This document shows, one piece after another, positions 8,386 to 15,999 of a DNA stretch of 64,000 nt; position 1 is the stretch's first letter, and each line of letters opens with the position of its first letter. Source of the DNA: Akkermansiaceae bacterium (GTDB taxonomy: Bacteria; Verrucomicrobiota; Verrucomicrobiia; Verrucomicrobiales; Akkermansiaceae); contig SUVN01000002.1 in NCBI GenBank assembly GCA_015061985.1, positions 62,001 to 126,000 on the forward strand, in the 5' to 3' direction. The position numbers and the translations under genes are program-made. The notes below the pieces were generated by a model that ran no database searches, was not told where the DNA came from, and saw only the letters and a list, made by a program, of their open reading frames with translations.

Positions 8386-9696
8386 TTAGAAACGAATGGC
8401 GTAATCGTCCACATACCAGCGCCCGCCCCCCTTGCGGATGAGTTTGTGGGCGTGTTTGACACCAACCTGCTTGCCATTGGCATCGAAAGCTCGGCTCTGT
8501 ACGGTGGCGTATTCGACCTTCTCGCCCAGCATGTTCGTCAGCTGATTACGCTGAGCGTCATCCAGGAAGAAGTTTTCCAGATCGTTCTTATCATCATGCC
8601 CCTTGGCGACGGTGATTTTCGTATCGCTGAAGACGGCGTGAACGTATTCGCCGTGGAGTCGCTCCTGATGCAGGTCCCAGTGGTAGCGCAGCAGGGATTC
8701 TGCCGTTTCCGTCTTGTAGCGGTCAGGGTTGATGCACTTGCGGTACAGCTCGTAGTTCTTTTCCTTGATGGCGGCCAGGAAAATTTCCATCACGCGCTCC
8801 GGTGTGGCATCCTGCGGCACATCCTTTTCCGTATACCAGCTTTCCTTGATGTCGGCCACCTTGTCTTCCTCCACATAGGAACCGCCCCGGGCATCTGCGG
8901 TATCAAAGGTGGCCACGATGCGTCCGTCAATGTAGAGCGCTTCCGGCTCCACCACCCAGCCCCAGGCCATATTCATGCGGCGATTGCCGGGAATCTCCAT
9001 CACGGGGGAGGATACCTTTCCCAGAACGGTGAAGTTGAGACTTTCTCCCAGCGAGCCATCCACCTCGCGGCGGAAGCGTTTGATGGCTTCATACGGCCCC
9101 AGCCATTCACGACCACTGATGTTGACGAAATAGAATCCGGTGGAGGGCTTACCCACCACGATGTATTCACCGGTGCCGCCCACAAACTGATTGTCGGGAT
9201 ATTTGACATCTGTCAGCACGATGGATTTATCAACAGGCGAGGTTTCGGGGGTATTTTTCAGCGGGTCAACGGCGGGGAATACCTTGGGAAGAATATCACG
9301 CCCCTGCAACAGCTGTTGCCATTTGTCCCGGCTGAGCCGGGCGTACTGCTCCCGGAGTTGCTTCTCGTTGTTCAGATAGGCAACCATGGCGGGGCTGATC
9401 GGCTGGTAGTCGCCTTTGCTCATCATGAGTGCGGCGCGGGCGCGTTCATAGAGCGCCAGTACAGCCGGGTCTTCCGGGTAGGCTTTCATGAGCGCCTGAA
9501 TGCGCCTGAGAGCCTCATTCTTGTTGCGGAACATGGTGTTGGCGCTGCCCTGGGCGCGTCTGACCTCCGCTTCAAATTCTTTCAGGTAATATTCGGTGTA
9601 GCCCAGATCTCTTGTGCTTGCTTTTTGCGGTGCGGCATCAGCAGGAAGACTCAGAGCCAGAAGCGGTATCAATGTGGGAATGATATTTTTGAACAT
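8386..9696 (-). CDS. Exported protein, unknown function
   Basis: A 436-residue protein with a clear signal peptide (MFKNIIPTLIPLLALSLPADA). The N-terminal third is helical and Arg/Glu-rich. The middle part looks beta-rich (ILTDVKYPDNQFVGGTGEYI, then EWLGPYEAIKRFRREV). The C-terminal part contains FLAAIKEKNYELYRKCI followed by a WYVDDYAIRF end, reminiscent of small NTF2-like or nuclear-transport-factor folds, but this is only an impression. The frame stays open 40 codons upstream of 9696 without a signal sequence, so ATG 9696 is preferred. It is co-directional and close to the secreted ankyrin genes. Confidence 0.7.
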   Translation of the reverse strand: MFKNIIPTLIPLLALSLPADAAPQKASTRDLGYTEYYLKEFEAEVRRAQGSANTMFRNKNEALRRIQALMKAYPEDPAVLALYERARAALMMSKGDYQPISPAMVAYLNNEKQLREQYARLSRDKWQQLLQGRDILPKVFPAVDPLKNTPETSPVDKSIVLTDVKYPDNQFVGGTGEYIVVGKPSTGFYFVNISGREWLGPYEAIKRFRREVDGSLGESLNFTVLGKVSSPVMEIPGNRRMNMAWGWVVEPEALYIDGRIVATFDTADARGGSYVEEDKVADIKESWYTEKDVPQDATPERVMEIFLAAIKEKNYELYRKCINPDRYKTETAESLLRYHWDLHQERLHGEYVHAVFSDTKITVAKGHDDKNDLENFFLDDAQRNQLTNMLGEKVEYATVQSRAFDANGKQVGVKHAHKLIRKGGGRWYVDDYAIRF

Positions 9697-9721
9697 GTTG
9701 TTGCTGAGTGTAAAATTGTGT

Positions 9722-10867
9722 TTATCTGTGGGCGCGGCGCAGAATGGCGCGGATTTCTTTGGAATTTGCCCCGCCTGTGCAGTCATCCGGGCTTGCGCCT
9801 TTTGCCGTTCTGGCATTCAGGTCAGCCCCGTGGTCAACCAGCCATTGCACGATTTTCACATGGCTGAGCCCGCAGGCGTTGTGCAGAGCCGTGGTGTTGT
9901 TTTCGTGGGGCAGGGTGGTATTGACGGCTTCTCCCGCCAGAATGCGCGGCAACAGGGTCAGCAAGCGCTTCTGGTAGAGTCGTTCAACAGCTGTGGGGTA
10001 GCGTTGGCTGCTCAATTCCTCAATCAGTTGAGCCAGACTATTGTCCGTTTTGTTGGCGGGCAGGGTGATGCTGCCGTTGGCTTCCGTAGCGGGAGTCAGG
10101 CGAAAGGTTGCCCCACGGATGAGAAGCGTTGAGTCGCCCGTGAATTGTTCCAGCGTAGCCGTGCCGGAGCAGGAATCGGCAAAATCCAGCATCACTTCGG
10201 CATGGTGATTGTTCCCGCGTAAGCTGATGCTCGCCCCGCAGCCAATATGTTCGAACTCCACCCTTGCTTCCGTTCCATCGTCCAAGGAGCCGGTGAAGTT
10301 GTTTTTTTCTTGCGGGAATCGGATGCGGAGCGATGTCTGCCGACAGGGCTTTTCGGAGGTTACTTTACCTTCGCCATTGAGCACCTGCTCAACGGCTCCG
10401 TCGAAATTTATCTCAAGAACATTTCCTCCGATGCAGAAAGGAGCCACATCACCGACCGGGTCACCCATGCGCGACAGGAAGGTGGTGGGGCTCGCATTCT
10501 CCGTCAGTCGGAAGGTGAGGGCATAGTAGGGGATGCCGTTCCACTTCATGGTGGCGGTGCCGAAGACATCCGTTTCAAAACGCATGTTAATCGTGGCCGT
10601 GTTGTTCGCCCCCTGCACCCGGAGGCAGGCGGTGTTGGTTGCGTCATCCGGAGTATATTGCAGCTGATACTTCAGCCCGTTTTCTGCGGTGACGGTATAG
10701 TTGTTCCCGCCGACCTCCTGTCCGAAACAGATGAGCAGCGGCGTGAATTTGTACGATGGGCAGTGGCTGAACTGAAGCTGCCTGCCGTTCAGCTGCTGTG
10801 GAATGTCTGCCCACGCCGTCACGGAACCCAGGAGGGGCAATAGTGCGAGGAAGCGAGCCGCTTTCAT
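9722..10867 (-). CDS. Secreted ankyrin-repeat protein with beta-rich N-terminal half
   Basis: A 381-residue exported protein (signal peptide ending near AWAD). Residues about 25-260 contain two copies of a beta-rich module marked by DVFGTATMKW and CSGTATLEQF. About 290-381 hold an ankyrin module: RLYQKRLLTLLPRI, then TTALHNACGLSHVKIVQWL and VDHGADLNART, ending in a short helix. The same build occurs in the two genes upstream, so the three are paralogues. Its start overlaps the stop of the upstream gene by four bases (ATGA), which suggests coupled translation. The partner is unknown; extracytoplasmic protein binding is the plain inference from ankyrin repeats. Confidence 0.8.
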   Translation of the reverse strand: MKAARFLALLPLLGSVTAWADIPQQLNGRQLQFSHCPSYKFTPLLICFGQEVGGNNYTVTAENGLKYQLQYTPDDATNTACLRVQGANNTATINMRFETDVFGTATMKWNGIPYYALTFRLTENASPTTFLSRMGDPVGDVAPFCIGGNVLEINFDGAVEQVLNGEGKVTSEKPCRQTSLRIRFPQEKNNFTGSLDDGTEARVEFEHIGCGASISLRGNNHHAEVMLDFADSCSGTATLEQFTGDSTLLIRGATFRLTPATEANGSITLPANKTDNSLAQLIEELSSQRYPTAVERLYQKRLLTLLPRILAGEAVNTTLPHENNTTALHNACGLSHVKIVQWLVDHGADLNARTAKGASPDDCTGGANSKEIRAILRRAHR

Positions 10868-11739
10868 TGGCCTTGAAGGATGCTGAGAATGATGGATGAA
10901 TCCGACCCGCTGACGCAGTCAGCCGGGAGGGCTCCCTTGTCGGTACGGGCTTCTGTATCGGCTCCTGCCTGCACCAGCAGGCGCACCAGTTCCGTATGCC
11001 CGAGCGCGCAGGCGTAGTGCAGAGCCGTGTTGCCTTTTGTTGCCGGGGTGGTGAGGTTGACATCTCCCCGCTCAAGGATGAGCGGCAGGAGCATGAGCAG
11101 TCGTTTCCTGTACAGGGTGGTCGTTGCGTTTTGCGGGGAAGTCTGTTTCAGCGCTTCAAGAATCTGCTGCAATTCAGACTGCGCCTCCTCGCTCAATCCT
11201 TCTTCCGTTCTGTCTTCCGGCAGGGTCAGCGGGTAATCCATTTCCTGAATCTTGCGGGTGTAAAAACGGGCTCCTCGATAATAGGTTGTTGTGCCTGCGG
11301 CCCTCTCCTCCACTTCTGCAGAGCCGTAGTACATGCCGTTTTTATCCTGTTTGTGGAACGTGAGTGTAATCTGAATGAAGAAATCGTCGTGTTCCAGCTG
11401 CACCACGCCTTTGCTTTCTCCGTTGGTGAAGGGAGAGTAGCTCACGCAGATATCAGGAATCTGTATGGCAGCCAGCGGTGTACCGATGCGTGTCCTGTTG
11501 GCGGGGTGCATGGTGGTGAAGCTGTTGCCGGATTCTTCTGTGAAACAGATGATGAATGGGCTGAGTCGCCGTTGTTCCCACTCTGTGCCGGGTGGTTCTT
11601 TGCCCTCTGACTCACAGACCTGAACGGGGTTCAAATCCACTTCCAGACAGGTGCCGACGAGGGTGCCGGGTATCGTGATGGCCGCTGCCTGTGCTGCTAC
11701 AATGACAGGTGCCAGCAGACTGAGGTAAAGTGCTTTCAT
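10864..11739 (-). CDS. Secreted ankyrin-repeat protein, paralogue 2
   Basis: A 291-residue exported protein with a signal peptide (MKALYLSLLAPVIVAAQAAA). A shorter beta-rich N-terminal domain (about 25-150) is followed by the same ankyrin module as its neighbours: LYRKRLLMLLPLIL, KGNTALHYACALGHTELV and QAGADTEARTDKGA. It is translationally coupled to the downstream paralogue through an ATGA overlap and lies nine bases from the upstream one. It probably arose by tandem duplication. Function unknown. Confidence 0.8.
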   Translation of the reverse strand: MKALYLSLLAPVIVAAQAAAITIPGTLVGTCLEVDLNPVQVCESEGKEPPGTEWEQRRLSPFIICFTEESGNSFTTMHPANRTRIGTPLAAIQIPDICVSYSPFTNGESKGVVQLEHDDFFIQITLTFHKQDKNGMYYGSAEVEERAAGTTTYYRGARFYTRKIQEMDYPLTLPEDRTEEGLSEEAQSELQQILEALKQTSPQNATTTLYRKRLLMLLPLILERGDVNLTTPATKGNTALHYACALGHTELVRLLVQAGADTEARTDKGALPADCVSGSDSSIILSILQGQ

Positions 11740-11748
11740 GGCGGTGAA

Positions 11749-13488
11749 TTATCGGAGGGTGAAACTGCCGGTGAAGGTGAGATTTTCTCCTGTTTTGCTT
11801 TCTTCTGTGCAGGTGGCGGTTCCTTCTGTGGCAGAGGTGAAGGAGAGGTTGAATTTCTGAGTTCTCCATCCGGCGGCATAGCTTCCGCCGGGAGCCCATT
11901 GGGTGGCACGGGTGATGGTGGCTGTGTGGTTGCCGGTGCGATTGTAATTTTTCTCTTCAATGCACCAGTCTTCATCCTGTCGGACTTCGCCATCTGTCTC
12001 GCTGTTTTGTTGTTTCCAGCTGATGACGATGGGGTCGTCTGACTGCGTACCGGTGAAGGTAAAGGTCTTGCCCGCCACATTCTCCGGGGCGGGAGCGGAG
12101 GGGAGCATGGCGCGGATGGCGGCTTCGTTGGGTATTCCCTGCGGCAGCTCAGCCGTATGACCATGCTCATCGCGCAGTCGGCAGTCTGCCCCATTGTCTA
12201 TCAGCCAGCGAACCAGTTCTGCATTACCCTCGCAGGCGGCACGGTATACGGCTGTTGCGCCGTCGTAAGGCATTCCCTCATTCTCGCGGGTAAGTATCAT
12301 GTGCGGCAGCAACGCGAGCGTTTTGCCGGCTTTCTGGTGCTGAAGCAGGGCGGCAGCGCGAAGTGTGTACAGCTGCTTCTGTACCGCCTCGCAGAACATT
12401 CCACGGTGTATATTGGCATCCCTCAGCCAGACAAGCAGATTGCCCAGCGGCTCCGTCACGTCCACCTGCCGGGGAAATTCCCGGTTCTGGCGGACATACA
12501 CATAGAGCAAATCCGCATACTCCTCTGCCTTGGCATCCGGGAACGGAATTTCGTAGAGCTCGGAGTTGACATCGGCGCAGGTGAAAGCAGCTTCCAGCCA
12601 GGCGACTGCTTCATCGGCTTCCTGATTTTCGACCTGCGGCCCTCGGAGAGGATAATCACGCTCACGGCGCGCCTGTTTCAGGATAGCTCTGATGGTATCG
12701 CCGTTTCTGCTGCCCACACAGGCATCAATCCCGGCTCCCTTTTCTGTCCGAAGCTCCAGATTGGCACCGTGATTGACCAGCCAGCGGACCAGCTCCACGT
12801 GCCCCAGGGCACAGGCATAATGCAAGGCCGTGTTGCCTTTGTAATCCGGATTGGTGTAGGAGGCATCGTGCAGCACCATGATTACCGGCAGCAGGGTGGT
12901 AAGACGCCTCTGATACAGTCTGTCCGCTTCAGAGCTATAAACTCCGCGCTCGATATTCCGCAAAATATCACAGAGACCGTCATTCCATATTTCGGGACCA
13001 TAGGGGATGATTTCTTCCGGGAATTGTACGCGGCTGCCCTCTTCTGCACCGTTTTCTACCGTGAAGGAGATGTTGCGGAGGTGACGCGTGTTGCCGGCTT
13101 CGTGCCAGGCCACCGTAGCCGTACCCCCTGTATTACTTGTGTAGGTCAGGGTGAGCAGGATGCTCAGCTCCGCACTCTCAATCTTCACGCAGGCTTCGTT
13201 TTCCTTCGTGTTCGGGTGGTAACTGACCGTGACCTCGTTGCTGAGGCGTACGCTGTAGTCCACCTCTGCCGTGAATTCGTCCGAGTTCGGAAAAGCCACG
13301 ACAAAGTCGCACACTTCGTCCAGCGTGTACCAGGGTGGTACAGGGGCGTGGTAGATGGGGCTGCGGGAAATCTGCATGCCGTTCATCCCGAGTCGGAGCG
13401 TCTTACCGGTCATGTTGTCCGGGCCGAGAGCCCACAGGGCAGGAGTGCCCATCAGCAACAAGGGAAGCAGGATGCGGGAAATGTTCAT
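11749..13488 (-). CDS. Secreted ankyrin-repeat protein, paralogue 3
   Basis: A 579-residue exported protein, the largest of the three paralogues. After the signal peptide (MNISRILLPLLLMGTPALWA) comes a beta-rich domain with NTGGTATVAWHE. Next are an ankyrin module (KGNTALHYACALGHVELVRW, near residues 225-245), a helical linker, and a second ankyrin part (AVYRAACEGNAELVRWLIDN). A second beta module follows at the C-terminus with SATEGTATCTEES. The internal repetition suggests fusion of two units of the kind seen separately downstream. ATG 13488 is chosen because it places the signal peptide at the N-terminus; a TTG five codons upstream would overlap the previous gene. Confidence 0.8.
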   Translation of the reverse strand: MNISRILLPLLLMGTPALWALGPDNMTGKTLRLGMNGMQISRSPIYHAPVPPWYTLDEVCDFVVAFPNSDEFTAEVDYSVRLSNEVTVSYHPNTKENEACVKIESAELSILLTLTYTSNTGGTATVAWHEAGNTRHLRNISFTVENGAEEGSRVQFPEEIIPYGPEIWNDGLCDILRNIERGVYSSEADRLYQRRLTTLLPVIMVLHDASYTNPDYKGNTALHYACALGHVELVRWLVNHGANLELRTEKGAGIDACVGSRNGDTIRAILKQARRERDYPLRGPQVENQEADEAVAWLEAAFTCADVNSELYEIPFPDAKAEEYADLLYVYVRQNREFPRQVDVTEPLGNLLVWLRDANIHRGMFCEAVQKQLYTLRAAALLQHQKAGKTLALLPHMILTRENEGMPYDGATAVYRAACEGNAELVRWLIDNGADCRLRDEHGHTAELPQGIPNEAAIRAMLPSAPAPENVAGKTFTFTGTQSDDPIVISWKQQNSETDGEVRQDEDWCIEEKNYNRTGNHTATITRATQWAPGGSYAAGWRTQKFNLSFTSATEGTATCTEESKTGENLTFTGSFTLR

Positions 13489-13495
13489 GGTGGGA

Positions 13496-14911
13496 TTATT
13501 CAATGGTTATTTCGACATTGCTCACTCCGGAGTAATCCACGCAGTCCCTGCCATCCATATAGAGCATGAGGGCGCGAGCGCCATCCATATCCTCCGCGGT
13601 TCCGGGGTCTGCCGGAAGCGTGCTGACGGTGGACATGAGGTAGGAGTTAGTGACCACGGTGTAATACTTGTCGGGAGCGATGGGGGTGCCGTCCGACAGC
13701 GTAATCTCCGTAATGCGCATGGGCTGCAGTTCTGCGGCGGGCTTGACGGCTTTGTAACGAATGCCGGACACACAGGGGGCTCCATGGTGGTCAGTTGCCG
13801 GAACGGCATTCAGGAAAGCGATGAGTTCCTTGCCGGTAGCTTTGAAGACTACGGCTTTGTTGCCGAACGGATCCAGTCGGTAGCAGTCTTCCACCCTGAA
13901 CTCACCGGCAGGGAGGTTTTCCAGACGCACATTGCCCATGTTTACCACGGCTATGTCTGATGGGACGCTGTAGCGCAGCGCATCTGCCATCAGGCAGCCC
14001 AGACTCTCCCTGTTCGTGATGTCGGAGGTGATGGTGGTGAGCCTGCGGGTCATGTACGGGTTGTTTTTGACCTTATTCACCGCAGCCTGCATGTCGGCAT
14101 CTTTGGGGAGGGTGTGAAGGGAAATCAGCTCGAACTTCCGTCCCTGCACCTTGCCGTCTTCCACATCAAAGGTAATTTTGGTAAGATACTTGGCCTTATT
14201 TTCGGCCTGGGTGACAAGGACTCCGTTGACCACGTGTTCTTTCTCCACGCGTGTGTGGGAATGCCCGCCGATGATGACATCTGCTTCCGGGAATTGTGCT
14301 GCCAGCTTTACTTCGTCCTCAAAGCCCATGTGGGTGAGCAGAACCAGAATGTCACATTGCTCGCGCAGGTAAGCATAATCGCGGGCTGTTTCAAAAGGAG
14401 AGCGGAATTGGAGTGTTTTTACCTGATCGGGGTGAGCATCCGGCATGCCGTTGTCACCAATCTGGACCAGCCCGAGTACGCCGATGCGGACTCCGTCGCG
14501 CTCAAAGATGTGATAGGGCTTCAGATACAGCGCTTGCTCCGGGGAGCTTTTGACGTTGGCACAGACAAAGGGAAATTCGGCGAGATTCAGGCAGTAGCTC
14601 AGCGCTTCCACTCCACTGTCGAACTCATGGTTGCCGAGCGTGGAGAGATTGAAGCCGAGTCGGTTCATGAGCTGAATCATCGGGGCTCCGGGGTGCTCGC
14701 CGCTGTCCACATAGGGGCTGCCGGTGCGGTTATCACCGGCAGACAGAAGAAGAAGATTCGGGTTCTTGGCTCGTTCTGCTTTCAGGCAGCTTGCCAGCTG
14801 CGGCAGGTTGTCCACATCGGCGTGCATGTCGTTGATGCCCAGGATGGTGACCTGTGCTGCCAGGGCATTGCCCAGCATGGCCAGTAAGGTGAAAAGAGAT
14901 GTTTTTTTCAT
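13496..14911 (-). CDS. Secreted 5'-nucleotidase/2',3'-cyclic phosphodiesterase family enzyme
   Basis: A 471-residue exported metallophosphoesterase of the UshA/YfkN class, which removes phosphate from nucleotides or related compounds outside the cytoplasm. It has a signal peptide (ending near LAAQ). The full set of dimetal motifs is present: INDMHAD (about residue 25), SAGDN, LGNHEFDSG, LTHMG and GGHSHT. The C-terminal substrate-binding domain includes NMGNVR and LDPFGNKAVVFKATG. The usual length is about 500 residues. It sits in the middle of the secreted ankyrin operon, seven bases before the next gene. The natural substrate is not determined. Confidence 0.88.
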   Translation of the reverse strand: MKKTSLFTLLAMLGNALAAQVTILGINDMHADVDNLPQLASCLKAERAKNPNLLLLSAGDNRTGSPYVDSGEHPGAPMIQLMNRLGFNLSTLGNHEFDSGVEALSYCLNLAEFPFVCANVKSSPEQALYLKPYHIFERDGVRIGVLGLVQIGDNGMPDAHPDQVKTLQFRSPFETARDYAYLREQCDILVLLTHMGFEDEVKLAAQFPEADVIIGGHSHTRVEKEHVVNGVLVTQAENKAKYLTKITFDVEDGKVQGRKFELISLHTLPKDADMQAAVNKVKNNPYMTRRLTTITSDITNRESLGCLMADALRYSVPSDIAVVNMGNVRLENLPAGEFRVEDCYRLDPFGNKAVVFKATGKELIAFLNAVPATDHHGAPCVSGIRYKAVKPAAELQPMRITEITLSDGTPIAPDKYYTVVTNSYLMSTVSTLPADPGTAEDMDGARALMLYMDGRDCVDYSGVSNVEITIE

Positions 14912-14926
14912 GGTGTCAGAAGAGAT

Positions 14927-15121
14927 TTAAAGGGATGGTGAGGTGTAAATCCGGCGGCCTTCGTTCATGGGGCTGTCTTCGGCAATGACATTGCCGAAGG
15001 AATCGTAGAGGAGAGAATCAGTGAACGGAGTGCCTGTGTCTGTGCAGTAGCGCAAAACGGCATCGCGGGCGGTGGCACCGGAGAAGATACGCACGGAGGT
15101 GTCGTTGACGTAGACAGTCAT
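14927..15121 (-). CDS. Small beta-grasp-like protein
   Basis: A 64-residue protein without a signal peptide. The beginning (MTVYVNDTSVRIFSGATARDAVLRY) has the strand-turn-strand-helix pattern of ThiS/MoaD or 2Fe-2S ferredoxin beta-grasp domains. The C-terminus does not end in the Gly-Gly needed for sulfur transfer, and there are no clustered cysteines for an iron-sulfur site, so it is not an ordinary sulfur carrier. It overlaps the upstream ankyrin/Sel1 gene by four bases (ATGA) and precedes the nucleotidase, so it is probably expressed with them. The fold assignment is an inference by eye; the role is unknown. Confidence 0.6.
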   Translation of the reverse strand: MTVYVNDTSVRIFSGATARDAVLRYCTDTGTPFTDSLLYDSFGNVIAEDSPMNEGRRIYTSPSL

Positions 15122-15942
15122 GGCTGTGCAGGGGGTGGGTTTTCTTTCAGAAAGTCAGCGGAAGGGCGGTACCCGGCTGCGGCGGCTTGTTGCAGGAGCT
15201 TGTAGGCAGAGGCCTCGTCCTGTTTGCCGTCCATGCCCCACATCAGTCTGAGTGCCAAATCATGCAGAGCCGGGGGATAAGAAGCTGCGGCCGCCTGTTC
15301 CAGCCAGCAACGGCTTTCTGCCGCATCGGTATCCGGTGTGTCCGGCTCCTGAACCCAGCCGGACATGGAGCTGATGTCCTCCGTGGCCTCATCGCGGTAC
15401 AGTTGCGCCAGTTCATATTGCGCCGCCGCATCACCGCCGCAGGCTTTGGTGTGGAGAGCGGCTGCGCGCGGGCTCTGTATCTCTGCCGGAATCCCGGTGC
15501 GGAGCAGGGATTGCAGCTGCGGAAGTTTAGCCAGGTCAGCAGGCGTGCGTCCCTGCTTGTCGCGTAGGTTGCGGTCGGCTCCGAATGCCAGCAGTCGGCA
15601 GGCGAGGCGGTAATCGTTGCGCCGGGCGGCGTGGTGCAGGGGGGTAAGGCCGGTAAGCTCATCCGGGGTGTCCGGAGAAAGACCTGCCAGCAGTAAGGGG
15701 TGAATGATGGAGGCCATGTGCATTTCCGGCAGCTCCAGCAGGCAATACATCAGCAGCGTGCATCCCTGCTTATCTTTCACATCGGCATTCCCCGTGCTTT
15801 CCATGGCGCTCACGAAACGGCTGATGTCGGCATGGTGCGGGGTGTTTTTGTATTGCCGGGCGAGTTCCTGCACCGGGTGAGCTGCCGATGCCATCATCAG
15901 GCAGGTACTCAGTAATGCGAGGGCTTTGGGAAAAGGAGACAT
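15118..15942 (-). CDS. Secreted ankyrin and Sel1-repeat protein
   Basis: A 274-residue exported protein (signal peptide ending near ASAA). Residues about 50-150 form ankyrin repeats (LTGLTPLHHAARRNDYRLAC, then LLAFGADRNLRDKQGRTPADLA). About 165-270 form Sel1-like helical repeats (DAAAQYELAQLY; YPPALHDLALRLMWG; SAYKLLQQAAAAGY). Both are protein-interaction scaffolds; Sel1 proteins often act as periplasmic adaptors. It is the first gene of the secreted-protein run after TMEM43, with its stop overlapping the beta-grasp-like gene. The hairpin at 15958 lies just upstream, so expression may partly depend on readthrough. Confidence 0.8.
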   Translation of the reverse strand: MSPFPKALALLSTCLMMASAAHPVQELARQYKNTPHHADISRFVSAMESTGNADVKDKQGCTLLMYCLLELPEMHMASIIHPLLLAGLSPDTPDELTGLTPLHHAARRNDYRLACRLLAFGADRNLRDKQGRTPADLAKLPQLQSLLRTGIPAEIQSPRAAALHTKACGGDAAAQYELAQLYRDEATEDISSMSGWVQEPDTPDTDAAESRCWLEQAAAASYPPALHDLALRLMWGMDGKQDEASAYKLLQQAAAAGYRPSADFLKENPPPAQP

Positions 15943-15957
15943 TGGTAGATTGCTTGA

Positions 15958-15979
15958 GCGGGGTGCCGAAGCACCCCGC
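15958..15979 (-). terminator. Hairpin downstream of the TMEM43-like gene
   Basis: A perfect 9-bp GC-rich stem with a 4-base loop reading TTCG on the minus strand. There is no T-run, so it may act as an incomplete terminator or an mRNA-stabilising hairpin between two parts of one operon. Confidence 0.5.
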
Positions 15980-15999
15980 CGGTTGGATTGAAATGAGGT

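Noticed and set aside
14927..15121. Calling the 64-residue protein ThiS or MoaD
   Set aside because: It lacks the C-terminal Gly-Gly and has no thiamine or molybdopterin genes nearby.
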